A stretch of DNA of 64,000 bases from Amyelois transitella (GCF_032362555.1 NC_083523.1:4935501-4999500); one strand, 5' to 3'; shown: positions 1 to 13,461, numbered from the stretch's first letter. A program made the numbers and translations. The notes: a model not told the origin generated them from the letters alone.

Positions 1-3000
1 GCATTATCATAACAACCAACAGTCTTACCGACAAGTCTATTGTTTAAAGCTAAGTGACAAACCGGCTCTTCAAAGTAACCCAATACAGAATTTGTGAGGA
101 TTTGGTTAAACGGCTGCGGTGTACGGTCATGGGTCAAGCTGGTTTATTTTCAACATTTAAAACTAAGCCTGTAGCATGTTTGGTACAGTGCATTTCTCAA
201 TGCATTATTTACTAAGTTTGCTTGAAATTTGTACTGTAATACTTAACAGGCAATATAAAATTATGGAAATTTCATAACCTCATCTATTCTGTACACGATG
301 TACCTAAATACAAAATCTCCCAAGTTGGTAGCCTTGGATAATACTTGGATAAATGTATCAATATTTTTGATATTTTACTGGAAACCAAAACACGATTTCT
401 TTTTTTGACAAAAATAAGCTAAGTAGTGTTAATGTTGCACCGTTTTGGCCACATTCTTGCACCTCAAAGAGGTCGGATGCCAACGAAATCTCTGGCTTTT
501 AAAAGCATTAGGCTTATCTTACTTGTACCGAGGACAGACCCAGTTTAAATATTTGTCCGTAAACAGCCTTGTCTTAGTCGGTGTTAAGGCAAACTTGCTA
601 ACAGTACCGAATATAAAATAAAAAGAATATGGAATAGGGCAATAATATGCGTTGACTTTATTAACACAAGTTAGTATAGAAAACATTGAATTTAAAAACA
701 ATTTCATTTCAATTCTTTGAAACGATTTGAAATCACATTTTATCAAATAAATATTTTTTTATTATTTTCCAGTGGCTACAAATGATGATCATGAATTTTC
801 ACTCATTGTGAATAAAACCATTACCACAATGAGCCACAATCTAATAACATAATTCCTAAAGCTTAATCTCAATTTTGTTGGCATTTATTTGAAAGTACTT
901 ATTGCAATCATTTAGGAACTTCTATTCGAGAATATTCACGTTATTTTATAACCTGATAAGTTGTACGTGGATGCAGGTGTGATGCAATAGCGCAGGCTGC
1001 AGAGTGCGGGCCTATCGACCGGGGAGCTAACTAACTGCATTAGCCTAGACATCCTGCTTCAGATCTAAAGCGCCATTTTATCTCTAGCTTCGTGCTTAGT
1101 TGATTCTGTGAATGAAAATATATCTAGAGATGTCGCTTTAAGTATAACGATTTAAACACTTTTTGTGGTTGTTTCTTGACATAGCCGATAGGTGATCATT
1201 TTCGGAAGGTAGTTTTGCGAAGATTGATCTTTTAAAACTATTATGACTTGCTTTATATTAATATTATATTTTTTGTTAAAAAATCATTTTCAGTGTCTCG
1301 TCGTTTCTTCTTAAATTATTTCTCTTTTTATAAACGCCTGTCTTTTTATCAAACAAATAGTAAATATATCACTTATAATTTCGTCAACCTGTTTACGATA
1401 GGATCTGCTTCATAAAGCGAAAAATTGATAGTATATCATTAACGTTAATCTGTATTTTGAGCTGTTTACATTGTGGTATATTGCTGACACAAAGGTATAT
1501 AAAATTTTTAATAGCAGCCATGAATCACCGCCATATTACTTATAAATTTATACAAAAAATAATTTTCTGATCTCAGTTGACTATTATAAGGTATAATTAA
1601 AATGACAGCTTTATCCTATTCATTAATTTGTAACTATTTATAGTTAACTACTTAATTTCTCGGTAATCCATACTTATCCCAAAAAAGTTTTTACCATACC
1701 AGTTTTTACTGACCAATCATGATCAGTCAACAATCTATAATTGTTTCACTACCTAAGTAAGTAGATTCTAATAAATCTTAACTTTGCAGTGAACCCAATC
1801 GTATAAGCTTTACGTATTAACTACAGTTAAACTATAACTTCTTTCTTCAGAAGTAAGTTTAAATATCACACCGAATTTTATTTTAGTACTCTTTGATGTA
1901 GCCGAGTTCTAATGTTACTTGCGTTATAACTATTATTGTATAACACAAATTCAACTTTAGAAATTTTTCATACAAATAAATGTCAGACCTTTAATCAGTG
2001 AACTTACTCTTATTAGTGTTGTGTAAATTAATTATTTAATCTTAAACATCAAACCAATTTCCTAGACTATTATTATGTTTGCTTAATTTTAACAACAAAG
2101 GAAACAAAGGCGAAAACAAAATAATAAATAAACATAATACGTTACTTTGTGTATTTTCTTAAATTTTGTTGATCGATGATAATAAAATATTTTAATTTTT
2201 TTCTTTCTCACATCATAGAACATTTGTGCCTTCCATGTATAGTTTCTTTGCAATCTTTAAAACCTCTTTTATCGATTAGTGCATCATGGTTTGAAAATAT
2301 GAATTCGGATTGCATCAAAACGTTTATTACTTACGTCACCTAGGTGCCTTTAAAATCTCACAACACCACGTCTGCTGCATTCCAACGATCCTTTCACGTT
2401 CTCTAAACTCTGCAATGAGTACTAGCGGTTAAATGTCGAAGAGCAGATTGCACGACCTTACGAGAATTTAGATATCGCGATTTTTTTAAGTCCTTTGCCA
2501 TGAAATAATGTAAAAAATTGTTTTGGTCAGGTAACCTTTGGGAATCTCTGTTTATCTTTTTAGCCAAAACCATGGTCTTTATTATCTAGATGGGTGTATT
2601 AAACATTACTACCTAATATATTTTACTAATGGTGTATGTACTGCCTGATATTTTTTCTAAACAGCGGCCCAGGCCCCGATTCGATGACCGATTTAAAGGC
2701 CAGAACAAATAGATTTCATCAATTTTGCTTCGCTTTCAGACTTTTAAACGGCTATTATGGTAACTCTTATCTACAAATTACACTACCTATTGCATACATG
2801 CCTACTTTTAGTCACTTATTTGGAGATAAAACGATCATGAATTATGATGATTTAAAATCATCACATGTCTTTTCAAAGAATTCAGAATGAGCCAAAACGC
2901 ACTTACATTATAGGTACAGTATCGTTATCATATATGACACTACCAAAATACCTGTACTCTATTTTGATTGTAGATGAAACAAGATATTTATGCTGTAGGT

Positions 3001-3330
3001 ATTTAATTAGATTTACTAGCGATGAATATAAAAGTATGAAAAAGCGTTTAAAATAAAACAGACGGAAGTAAGTTTTCATAAGAGCATTGAAAGAGCTGCG
3101 GGCCAGGCGGGATCGGGCAGTCACCCGGACCCGGAGTGTGGGAAGAGGGCGCTCAAACTCAGCTGTAAACTCTTAAACTCTGTGCAATCTTCCTTTGACA
3201 CACTCTAAGTAAATTCCTCTACCATGTCGAGACCTACAGGTATAACTTGCCGAGTCGTAATATTCCCGTAAATTATATATGTCATTAACTAGGTACTACA
3301 TGCTTATGTAAAAGTAGAAACGATTTGATC
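1..3330. other. AT-rich non-genic stretch
   Basis: No supportable gene is visible. ORFs here are short, low in complexity and lack splice or start context. Two GC-richer patches stand out, near 2660-2705 and 3095-3150. They resemble worn repeat remnants rather than exons, but I could not tie them to a family. Confidence 0.5.
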
Positions 3331-3350
3331 ATTTCTAATTCTGCGTAAAT

Positions 3351-3605
3351 ATGCCTTTAAACGTTAGCCATAAAAACAAAAGGGTCTCTAAAGTACAAGG
3401 TACCCACAACAACAAGTGCCGCACAAACAAATCTTCGCACGGTTCTTTACGGTCGCCATTCAGATCCCCTCCACGGACAAAGGTCTGGGGACAAAAAACT
3501 TGCGAAAGGTCTACGTCCAACTACCTGCTTCAAAGATCGCAAGAAAAGGCCCCATCGAGGTTGGATTTTGAAGATGTCGATGACGCATCGCAAAACCATA
3601 TTTGA
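3351..3605 (+). CDS. Small hypothetical ORF, 84 aa, basic and Ser/Arg-rich
   Basis: An uninterrupted ATG-to-TGA frame of 84 codons. The product is hydrophilic and basic, with an SPFRSPPRTK-like Ser/Pro/Arg segment in the middle and an acidic patch (LDFEDVDD) near the C-terminus. No signal peptide or membrane segment is seen. The local base composition is clearly less AT-rich than the flanks and the residue make-up looks protein-like rather than random. I do not recognise a family. There is no obvious acceptor in front of the ATG, so it would be a single-exon gene, a retrocopy or chance. A possible AATAAA lies about 300 bases downstream near 3908. Start choice is simply the only ATG that opens the frame. 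Confidence 0.3.
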   Translation: MPLNVSHKNKRVSKVQGTHNNKCRTNKSSHGSLRSPFRSPPRTKVWGQKTCERSTSNYLLQRSQEKAPSRLDFEDVDDASQNHI

Positions 3606-6600
3606 TATGATCCAAGAAATTCTGATGCTTCTTATTTTTAGCAGCTGATCTGTTTCGATTCGAATGAGTCATTTTAAAATACCTAACTATTATGCACAGG
3701 TATTGTATCTAATGCCATAAAATGACAAGTTTTTTTCTTGATGATGTCAAATTTTTGAATCATAATACCTAAATGTATTCAAATTTTAAACGTCTCGGGG
3801 TCATTAGGATCGTTTTTATGAAGAAGTAAGCAGTAGATATATTTCAGAACTTACAGTCTACACTGTAAGTTCTTTCATTCTTTCTGTGTTCAGTTTATGA
3901 GACATTGTAATAAAAAATAGTTTTTACACGTGCATTTCATTGAATTACCACTTTTCCTTATAAGTATTGTTATGAGTCATCAAAACAAATGCACTCATAT
4001 CACGTCTGTTTACCTTCCTAATAATCTCAAAAATGCTAAATGAATGTTGAAATTACATGCACCTCCACCTGTTGACATTGCACCTGGCCATATTAGTTAA
4101 GGGTAGTCCACCATCTACGCCATAGCGTGGAGTATGTTTACTTCCCAAATGTTAGAACATCGCGTGACCAAATCTATGATGCATTTATATTTAAACCTCC
4201 AGAAAGATTGTTCTGATGATTCCAAATCGTACAAAAAAACTAAGATCCTTTTTCATCCCAGTGCAACTGTAATTATAGGTGTTGAAACTAGTCCGACGAC
4301 TGCTAAGTAACTAGTACCATATCCGGTTTTTCGTACCTTATAAACTGGTGGCATCTAAGCTTCTATTCTCCAAGTTGATATTTTTCTTCATTTAAAATTA
4401 TTCCAGTCTTCAACACTTTTTAGTTATTATATCACTTTATACACTACACCAAACACCAAAACTTTTGCGGCTTTCTTTGTCATAACATTATTTTTTCTTC
4501 TTTTTACTGCTGTGTACACTTTATGTTCTTTGAATTTAATATCTTATTTATATTTTTGGCAATGTTTTCATTTATAACTTTAAGTTTTTTTATTATTTTT
4601 ATCGTCGACAATAATTTAAATTATAAGTTGGACCGGTTTATGGCATCTGAAACGTAAGCGGGTGTCCGCTGTCGACTGTTGTAGTAGCGTACGTTCGGGC
4701 GTCAAGGCAGGCACCACCAGAGTGGGAGGAGGGCCGTGCGATAAAAATACAAAAAATACATGAGCGCGAAAGAGACGTCAAAAGAGACACCGCTAGTACC
4801 TTTATAATACAACTAATGAAAATTGTCCTCCAAACTAATAATATTACTAGTGTAATCGCACATCTACATTCTCACAGAGTAATACTGGTTTTACCTGTGC
4901 CGTCCGCACACCGATAAGGTAATTTGAATTCCGTGAGGAGTGAAAAAGACAGAGGCTTGCTCTCGGAGGCTGTATACGTACTCACCTTATACTTTGAAGG
5001 GAACATGTTTGAAAAGAACGTTAATAAATTCAATTTGAATACAGGATTCGTTAGTTAACGGTCGTCGACAGCCATTCAGCCGAAAACCTTTCTTCTTCAA
5101 CGTTAATGTTACATTGTAAACTTTTGAGGTTAATATTTTCAACAGGATTAGATGTATGAAAGGTGTAAATATATTATGACAATTTCTGCATATTTGTAGA
5201 AATTCTATTCAGTCAGGATAACATATCAAACAACTAAATACAACCTGTATTTGACTGACTGATTAATTTATCATTTTTGTTTTACAAGCGTTTGGAAAAG
5301 TCGACGATGAGCTTTCTCATTACATTATTGTGTTAATTAGAAAGAACTAAAGCGTTAAATTACTACGCGAAACTGCCAATTGAGAGCCCTTCTGTTTAGT
5401 GTTTGCATCGTGAATCAGATCCGGAGAATGCGGCTACTCGTCTATTTGCCTTTCTTATTGGTTGGCAAGGAAAGGTACACTTTTACCAATTAGACTGTCA
5501 GCATGAAGACCGACAGACGCGCTTTGTTTCCCGAAACAAGTGAAAATCTATTCGATATCGACACACTTTCGATGAATAGCAACGCTGTTTTTGTTCTAAC
5601 TACAGATTTATTTTCAACAAAGATACATTTATAATTTTCAAATACACTGTTTTGAAAAGAAGGTCAATCATGTTTTTTTGGAAAAAGTTGCAAAAAGACA
5701 GATCGTCAGAAGAGATAAATAGAATCCTAATAATTACTAATAATAGGACATACCTAAATATACAAATGATTTACAGATTATCTGCTGTGGCATACCTAGT
5801 AGGTATGTTATAACTTCTGTAATATTTTTTATGGATCAAATCTTTCCAGTACCTTACTTCTGAATTATCTAATACCTATGCCAAAAGCTTTAACATTTTT
5901 TAGAGACCGTTCGTCGATTTCTAGTTTCCCCAATTTTTTATACCAAGATCCTTAAAAATTAAGGCTTTCTATGGGATTATATAAAAAGCCAAACCAACGT
6001 TGAGCACACAATAAGTAGTTTCGGACCTCCGGTTCACAAACAAGCGCACCACTTTATTTATAAGTAAATTATTCACTTGTGGCTCATATATGTGCTTTAC
6101 TTTATTCCTATTTATACCTATAAGTTTTGTAAGTACACTGTTCCTTTATGTTGCGCACGAAAGCAGTCAAAATAAAATAATAAAATATCATTGCAAAATA
6201 GTTAAGACTAACGATTATCTCTATAGCCTTTCTCGAAACTAATAATTATAACAGGATCTTGTGTCGGTAACCAGCTAAGTAAAGCAGACAAAGGCATCAG
6301 TTTTCACCGGATTCCATTTCGTGCTTTGAATATAGGAACTGCGGAGTTATTCTGTTCATGTATCACAAATAGAGTACAGTATCTAGTGCCTATTTCTAAT
6401 TACTCTAAAGTAATAGAATTACACAACGGAAATTTTATTTAAATTTTAGAAGGCGTGTTTTTCTATGCGTTTGTATAATTTCATTAAATTAAAAGAACAT
6501 TAATGATACTTAAGTTAAGAACTTTTAACTGATCGCCAAAAAAATGTGTTGTTTTTCCAGTTTAGCAACTTTATGACTCATAGTCTGAAGAAACCTAAAT

Positions 6601-7000
6601 TTCTTTATAGAACAAGCCATCTGGCAAGTCAATGAAAATCGAGTGACCCCTTTGCACGATGAATAGTAATGCCCTTACTTGAATTGTTCACGACATGACA
6701 AACACACACATCAATTATACATGGAGCTTAGTAGGTTGCGTGCGAGAGAATTCGTCATTCTATATTGAGGTCTGACAATCGATAAGCTTTCATACTAATG
6801 CCGATAATAAGCTTTGTAATAAATTGATAAAGCGTTATATTTCAGTTGAAATTATTGTTATCAAAGTAAATTTTAATAAGGTACCAACATTGTAACGTGA
6901 AATACTACTACTACCCGAAAAACACTAACTTTTATCAAGTACATGTTTGTTAGTCTGCCACTCTATCTCTCAATCTCCATTCCATCATTGAGTTTTATAT
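3606..7000. other. Non-genic stretch with one GC-rich patch
   Basis: Mostly AT-rich and without a supportable gene. A CpG-rich patch at about 4655-4740 could be a non-coding first exon or regulatory island, but no start codon with a following donor is convincing on either strand. Confidence 0.4.
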
Positions 7001-7002
7001 TA

Positions 7003-7150
7003 AACTAGCATGGGTAGCATTTATACATAAAATCCTTCATCTTGAATCACTATATATTTAAAGATTCCACCAAATCAGTTGTGTAATTTTAAAGATCTAA
7101 GCATATATGTATATGTATATACAGACTTAGGGGACAGACGCGGGAAGCGC
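7003..7150 (-). mobile_element. Helitron-like 3' fragment (family H2)
   Basis: Read on the minus strand it ends in a short GC-containing stretch, then CTAG followed by T, as Helitron 3' ends do. It is visibly related to 43579-43760 (-) and 50275-50445 (+), which share an 'aaatgctaccc'-type stretch just before CTAG. The 5' side is worn. Confidence 0.4.
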
Positions 7151-8144
7151 CTGTGCTTTACCTTAGGTCTTGTGAAAATTGGTATGGAAGAAAGACGTTA
7201 CATGTGTGTGTTGGAAGAGGTAGCATACAAAAAAGAATCAATCATGGTTTAAAGAAATCGTACCGATTACGTTATTATTCCATAACATTCCATATATTAA
7301 AGACTCATAAAGCCTCGTTTTCTTAACTTAAAACAAAAAGTGCGCCTACGTAAAGCGACCCTAAATTTTCCATGTTATTATTGTATTCCATGGCACTCAA
7401 TCGATGATGTTTACGAAAACGTGGTTTCTATTTCCGTAATTCGTTTTATGTCACTTGGTGCGCTGACGCAGGTGGTCACGAGCGCGACTTGACGAGAAAC
7501 CGACACTGCTTTCCCCACCAAAATCTTTGATCCCAGATTAGATTAACGATGCCGATTGCTAAACTAGAGATTTGTGATTGTCAGTCAAAACCGTTTGAAA
7601 TTGAGCTGCTTTATTTTAACTTAACTGAATTTAGTAGAGCGTAACTTTTGATGTTGATCAGAATGTTTGTTGTTGTATTTTTTTCGGTTTTTAATGTGGA
7701 CATAAATGTTAACTAAAATTAAAAAAAAAAATTCGTGCCATCATTTTAAAGTATTCAACATCAGAAATTCGTCTATAGCAGAGCAGAAGGAGATAATCAC
7801 ATATCGCAATAATTTCTCAAAAATTCTTGGGATGAAAAAGTTAATAAAAAGAGTTGACGAAATTAAGATTGAAGTTTTTTATAAGAGCCGAGATTTATGA
7901 GTACAAATAATTAAGTTCTCTTAAAATCGTTTCAAAATTATAAAATTATTTATCCTCTCGCTTTTAGTTGAAACTTTTCCAAGTCTAGAACAGCAGACAT
8001 TACAAGTATACAACACAAGGGAGGCGAGAGGCACAACACAAAAGGACCGTTGAAATATTAAAAGCAGGCCTAAATAAAAAGCCGTCTTTCCTAGATAACT
8101 GTCGGGGAATTAGGAAATCTCGTCTATAAAGAGTACCAGAATCG

Positions 8145-8250
8145 GATGAAGCGAAAGTAGTATGAAGGTACCGCAGCAAATGGAATTATATAGTCTCTGC
8201 CTACTCCTTCGAGAATGAGGCGTGATTTTATGTATGTTTGTATGAAAGGT
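8145..8250 (+). mobile_element. 3' end fragment of the 17.7 kb LINE family, diverged
   Basis: The block runs parallel to the last ~110 bases of the intact LINE (20958-21056). It includes 'gtctctgcctac', a GGCGTGA stop-codon context and the tatgtatg tail. It is heavily mutated, so this is an old 5'-truncated insertion. Confidence 0.6.
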
Positions 8251-8504
8251 AGGACTATTGTAAAAATCAACGCATCATGTTCCATAGCAAATGTAAAAAT
8301 AGAGAATGTTTGAATAATGCATACGCAAAGTTTAATACGTTATTAAGAGTTTAGATAAGAGGCCGCTGATTCGACTCCTGAATGACTGAATTAGATAACC
8401 AGGTCATTTTGTAGCTTATAAATTGTTAACTGAATTGTTCATTTGAACGTATCACAGTAATTAAAATTGCTCTAAACAGCTTCATCTTTTATACTGTCTC
8501 ATTT

Positions 8505-8595
8505 AATCAACCAACAGTCTTAAACAGAATGATAGGCCACAATCAGCTGGATGGCTTAGTGATTGAATTAAGATTTAGATATCGATACATTCGTT
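8505..8595 (-). mobile_element. SINE-S fragment
   Basis: Matches the middle of the abundant SINE-like family (described at 46694-46959), from 'ccaacagtctt' to 'gattgaattaagattt'. Both ends are missing. Confidence 0.5.
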
Positions 8596-8619
8596 TCCAT
8601 CAAAATGTCTATGCCTTCC

Positions 8620-8835
8620 GCCCCTGCCGGGCCCAATTAAAAGGCCGAAGAAAGCCTGGCTTGTCGTCGCTAAAGGTCTGAATGCGTGACAATGGTCTGA
8701 TAACTAAAGGCGCCGCAGACCGGACAAAGTGTGTAGATAAATATAGGAAAGCGGACCCGGGCCCCGAAGTACTATGGTGGAGGGTGCAGCTGGGAATGCG
8801 CCAAGATGAGAGAGAGACTAGCCCATTGCCTTAAA
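8620..8835. repeat. GC-rich repeat remnant, possibly LINE 3' region
   Basis: A GC-rich island in AT-rich DNA, with runs such as 'gacccgggccccgaag' and a purine-rich end. Its texture resembles worn 3' regions of non-LTR elements, but no frame or motif confirms that. Confidence 0.2.
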
Positions 8836-9934
8836 CAAGGGATTCTACAAATTAAACATTAACCTTCTAGGTATTACTCCTGTTATTGCTTTGAAAAAAC
8901 GTACTCTCCACAATGTTTAGTTCGCCAACTGCCACTATGTAAGGTAACCGTCTGTCAAAACAAGGAAACACGTTGAATATCACAAACGGGAAACTTTTCT
9001 ACCCGCCCCGAGAATAGTGTCTACATACATGCGGTACACTGTCAAGCGTTACATTGAAATCAAGTGAATGTTCTTACTAGGAAATATTTACAGTGTAGTT
9101 CTGCTTTGACATCATTTTAAAGAACTCTTTTCAATTTTAGAACTTGATTCAAGTTTATTCGTTTTCCGAAAGATTCCAAAAGAAGTTTACTTAAATCTGC
9201 AATATCTAACCTAAGTATAAGTAGGTATTTGTTTTATTCGCAAAAAGTTTGTGATATGTGCTCCCATCGTCATTTCATTTCAATCAAAAAATTTACAATC
9301 TTAAATGACTCTAGGAGCATATAGGCATATGGAAATGCACACATTGACGCTTAGTGCCAGTGCGTAGCACTATGGATAAGCAATAATGCTAGGCATAGGC
9401 ACATTTACCACACAAATATAATACTGTGACTCATTTTATACGTGGTTAACTCAGAAACATAATCCTATTATTGTCTTAGCGTGCATAGGTAATGACGTTG
9501 GTTTTCATCTACATCTAAATTGAGTTACAGCCCACACTGCACGCGACAGTGTTGATACTTACTGGATTATGTACTTACTTACGAGTCAGATTTTTATAAA
9601 AAGGGTAAAATTAGTGACCCATACTTCTCTTGTATATTTTTTTTATTTTTTGAGATTTGGCAAAATAAGAAGCACACAGATAGACTACAGTACAGTGACT
9701 AAACATTTAGAATAAACATTAGATATTTCTACCATGTTCAACAGAAGCCAAGCCCCGGACACATTTCTAATTCTGGTATTTCAATACCTATCAATATTTA
9801 TGATCTGCATAATATGAGAAAATTTTGTAAAATATAAAGATCCCTTTTTATTTGTATCTTTTGATTTAGTAGATAACGTTTCTTAAATATTCAAATTAAA
9901 ATTATTTATAAAATAGGTATATGTTATTAATTAT

Positions 9935-10190
9935 GGCGGCCTCTGTGGCGCAACGTTAGTACGCACTGTCTGTGACACCGGAGGTCCCGGGTTCAAATCC
10001 CGGCCAGGGCATGAGGAGAAAAGAACTTTTTCTGATTGGCCTGGGTCCTGGATATTTATCTAGTATATTAGTATTTATTATAAAATATAGTATCGTTGAG
10101 TTAGTATCTCGTAACACAAGTCTCGAACTTACTTCGAGGCTAACTCAATCTGTGTAATTTGTCCCGTATATATTTATTTTATTTATTTAA
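9935..10190 (+). mobile_element. tRNA-derived SINE, near full length
   Basis: The head is tRNA-like with both internal RNA polymerase III boxes: an A-box-like TGGCGCAACGTTAGT at 9946-9960 and a perfect B box GGTTCAAATCCC at 9990-10001. A tRNA-unrelated body follows (agaaaagaactttttctg) and an A/T-rich tail of TATTTATT repeats. Head, body and simple tail in this order are the definition of a tRNA SINE. Elements of this appearance are common in lepidopteran genomes. It is not a functional tRNA gene: acceptor and anticodon arms do not fold cleanly. Confidence 0.85.
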
Positions 10191-10644
10191 TTATAAAAAA
10201 AGTGGAAAGAGACAAAAAAAAAACACGTGCTTATTTAGAAATCAAATTATAATTTACGTATCTCAAAGAATTTGGCAACGTATCAAAATTCCTAAATCAC
10301 AATCGAGAAGTCTAGACTAGGCTCATATTTCCGGCGAGGTCAATGGTATTGAGTAGTCAACGGAAGATAAATACTGGAGCCAAGTTAAAGCCATCCATTT
10401 ATCTGCCATTACTTTCTTTTCTGGAACAAATCCGAGCGCTCAATAAATATTATCAGACCTAAGTGATTTTGGGTGTTAGTCAGAGTCAGTATAATGAAAT
10501 AAAAATCTTCACCGTCGTTTTTTTAACGTAAGTACTGCAATAGAGAAACTTAACTTTAAAAGCATTAGGTAATATTCAACCTTTTGGTTTGGTTAACTAT
10601 TAATTAAAATGTGTTTTGTATCGTGGTAGCTTTAAAGTAATAGA

Positions 10645-10904
10645 TATACATAAATACATAAAGTCACATCTATATCCCTTAGGGGGTAGACAGAGCCAAC
10701 CGTCTTGATAAGACTATAGGCCACGTTCAGCTGCTTAGCTTAATGATAGAATTGAGAACCAAATAGTGACAGGTTGCTAGCCCAGCGCCTTAAAAAAGAA
10801 TCGCAAGATTACAGCTTACCCCTTAGCCTTTTACGACATCCGTGAGAAAAAGATGGACTGGATCTTTTTGTCACGGATGCATTAGTGCCGGGACCAATAC
10901 GGCA
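10645..10904 (-). mobile_element. SINE-S copy, nearly complete
   Basis: On the plus strand it reads as the reverse of the family: tail, 'ctatatccctt', 'agacagagccaac', 'ggccacgttcagctg', 'atagtgacaggttgctag', and finally 'gtgccgggacc'. Mutated at many positions. See 46694-46959 for the family description. Confidence 0.75.
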
Positions 10905-10906
10905 GT

Positions 10907-11790
10907 AATAGATATCTTACGTTTATTCGATTTCAATTATTTTAAATCCACTTATTAATGTGGAAAAATATAAAAATAGCTTCATCGTAAAAGTACAATT
11001 TTATTATCCATTACTTTATCTCTATACTTCTCTCAAGAAAATAGGTTAAGTATATAGTTCTTTGAAGCTTAATTTCCGTCATTAAAGCATTCTGGTGTTC
11101 AACTAACAACTTTATTACACTCCAGTGTGGACATTTAACCTTAATTATGTGTAATTTAATGTTGCCAGTAACTTTATGTCAAAGAAAAGTAATTTACTTA
11201 TCATTATAAATAATTAAAGTCTAAAATTGCACTTTCTGCACATTCATTTTTTATCAGATTTATCGTAATAACCTCCATTAGTATATTAAAAACAGCGACT
11301 ATACCTCTACAAATAAGCAAACTAACATCTGACAGCTTTACGACTGCTATCTGCTGATGATGTTGAATTCTATATGCGTAGGTACCCAAATTTTTTTACA
11401 ATTTTCACTGTACCTATATATTTATAAATATTTTACCTTTTTAGAAGCGAATAATAAAATACTATTTTCATAACCTCTTTCTCATTTACAAAGATCTATT
11501 CCACGATACCCCGCAAGACTATGTTCTTTTATTAAAATGTTATGCTTCAGATACATATAGAGATCTTCAAAATCATACCGCACAATTTTGTAATGATTCA
11601 TTGAATACACCTACTTCCCAAATACGTACAATTTTACGATACGCATAAGCAAATTTCGAGTAAAATGGCTATTACATACGGACTATAACTGTGGATAAGG
11701 GCTCCATTTTTTTCATGTGAAACCATAATAATTACCACTGTCTCTGCCAATTTGTATTAATATTTTTTACATAAAATGACGCGAGATTAA
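10907..11790. other. AT-rich non-genic stretch
   Basis: Nothing recognised. If the exon at 11804-11886 is real, this is the start of its first intron on the minus strand. Confidence 0.4.
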
Positions 11791-11803
11791 TTAAGAAACT
11801 TAC

Positions 11804-11886
11804 CATTCCCACAGATGGACCAAGCAGTCGAACCCGCACCCCGGATCCATGCTCATGCACGACGCCGCGGGCGCAGCCGCCGTCAT
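11804..11886 (-). CDS. Probable first coding exon of an unidentified gene
   Basis: Read on the minus strand, an ATG at 11886-11884 opens a GC-rich frame of 27 codons plus 2 bases (peptide begins MTAAAPAASCMSMD and continues with a Cys-rich stretch ending ...CLVHLWE). It runs directly into a strong splice donor, TG|GTAAGTTT, at 11803. The sharp GC contrast with its AT-rich surroundings and the abrupt change at the donor are typical of a 5' coding exon. The N-terminus is alanine-rich with no signal peptide, which would suit a nuclear or cytosolic protein, but I do not recognise the family. Later exons must lie further left on the minus strand, probably across a long intron or outside the window. 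Confidence 0.45.
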
Positions 11887-12518
11887 TTTGAAAATAATGT
11901 CGTCACTCTATAATTTCACTTCCATAGTCCGGACACCTTGACGGCTAACCAATTTTGCGAAGGTAATGTCTGGAAAGAGAAAAGTGCCAATTAGAAACGT
12001 GATAGGGTTAACGTAAGCATGAACACTGGATGTGATGAAATGAGATGAAAGTGAAATTATGGTCGGTGTGATGCCATGAGACATTATGAAACTGATAATT
12101 TTGAGAACGCTGTTATGCTTTGGTTTCCTTTGTTCTTGTCTCGTAACAATACATATGGCACAAATTACTTGTTCGGCGTCACTTAATCATAGGGGCACAA
12201 GGAAAATATTAGGTCGAATTGTACGGAAGTTACCATAGACCATTAGTTTTTGGATGATGACTATTATTAGGTATATGTTCACAAATGTATTATTTGATAT
12301 TTCCTCTTAAATTTTATTTTTGAAAGTTGTTTAGATTACTAGCTAAGAAATTTTTTAAATGTTTAAGAGCCAACCGTACTATATTTAATGTAATGATCAT
12401 AATTTCGCACTCTATTTCTTCTTACACTACTGGCCGATTTATCAAAATTCCAGACTTATGGCAATATGCCATCTAGCATGACTACATTGGTACCACTAAT
12501 TGGTGACCACTAAGGTCT

Positions 12519-12712
12519 TCAATCAATCAATCTTAAAAAGACTGATAGGCCACGTTCGGCTGTTTGGCTTAATGAAAGAATTGAGATTCAAATAGTGACA
12601 GGTTGCTAACCTATCGCTTAAAAAGAATTCCAAGTTTAAAAACCTATCCCTTAGTCGCCTTTTGCGACATACATGGGAAAGAGAAGGAATGGTCCTATTC
12701 TTTTTTCATCTC
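12519..12712 (-). mobile_element. SINE-S copy, tail missing
   Basis: Clear family match from 'actgataggccacgttcgg' to 'aaagagaagg'. The LINE-like tail end is lost or replaced by 'aatcaatcaatc'. Confidence 0.65.
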
Positions 12713-12737
12713 GTCACACATCAGTATACTGTTACTG

Positions 12738-12937
12738 TCTATACTAATATTATAAAGCTGAAGAGTTTGTTTGTTTTTGTAAACGCGCTAATCTCAGGAA
12801 CTAAAAATTCGTTGAATAGACCATTTATCGAGGAAGGCTTTAGGCTATATAACATCATGCTGCAACTATTAGGAGCGAAGAAATAATTGAGGGCTTCAAT
12901 TATGCCCAAACTATTCTACGCGGACGAAGTCGCGAAT
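12738..12937 (+). mobile_element. Helitron-like element (family H1), 3'-truncated
   Basis: Begins TCTATACTAATATTATAAAG, then 'gaagagtttgtttg', 'cgctaatctcaggaact', 'accatttatcgaggaagg', and reaches 'cggacgaagtcgcg' before homology stops short of the CTAG end. It is the same family as 38058-38232 and 39024-39285. No coding capacity. Confidence 0.6.
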
Positions 12938-13461
12938 ACAAGGCGCGCATTAGATATACGCGGCTTATAAAAAAGAATACAAAATTGATAACAGTTGCTT
13001 CCACTCAAAATAATTTAAAAGATAAAAACAACAATATGTTTTAAATTAGACCAAATTACAGATAAATGTGAAATTACAGATACATTTGAAATTTGATTCA
13101 AATTAATTTAGTTTCTTGGAGTTTATGGTGGGTGACACAAGATTGTAGTATTTTGAGAAGGAGAACCCGTCTCAGTGGCAGTGAAATTCTTGAACCGTCC
13201 AGGCGGCTATTGTTTACCGTTAGCTATAATTCTGTCCAGCAGACTGACAAATTGCTGTGTTTATTTATCACAAGATTATGTAGGAGGTACTGCTTATTCA
13301 CAAGCCTTAACTTGTTTTTTGTAGGTACTTATTTCGAATCATTTTTTACGATAACTTCTACTTTGATTTTTACAACAAGAAAGTGCCACTTGGGTATATA
13401 CATATGTATTGTCTTGTTTGTTAGTATGTATGTGAACTATTTATTGCTCATACATATATTA

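Noticed and set aside
1-60. Similarity of the first bases to the SINE-S 'ccaacagtctt' phrase
   Set aside because: Only about 12 bases match and the rest of the family order is absent.
9960-10020. Possible tRNA gene
   Set aside because: The A and B boxes are present, but the arms do not form a cloverleaf and the sequence continues into a SINE body and simple tail.
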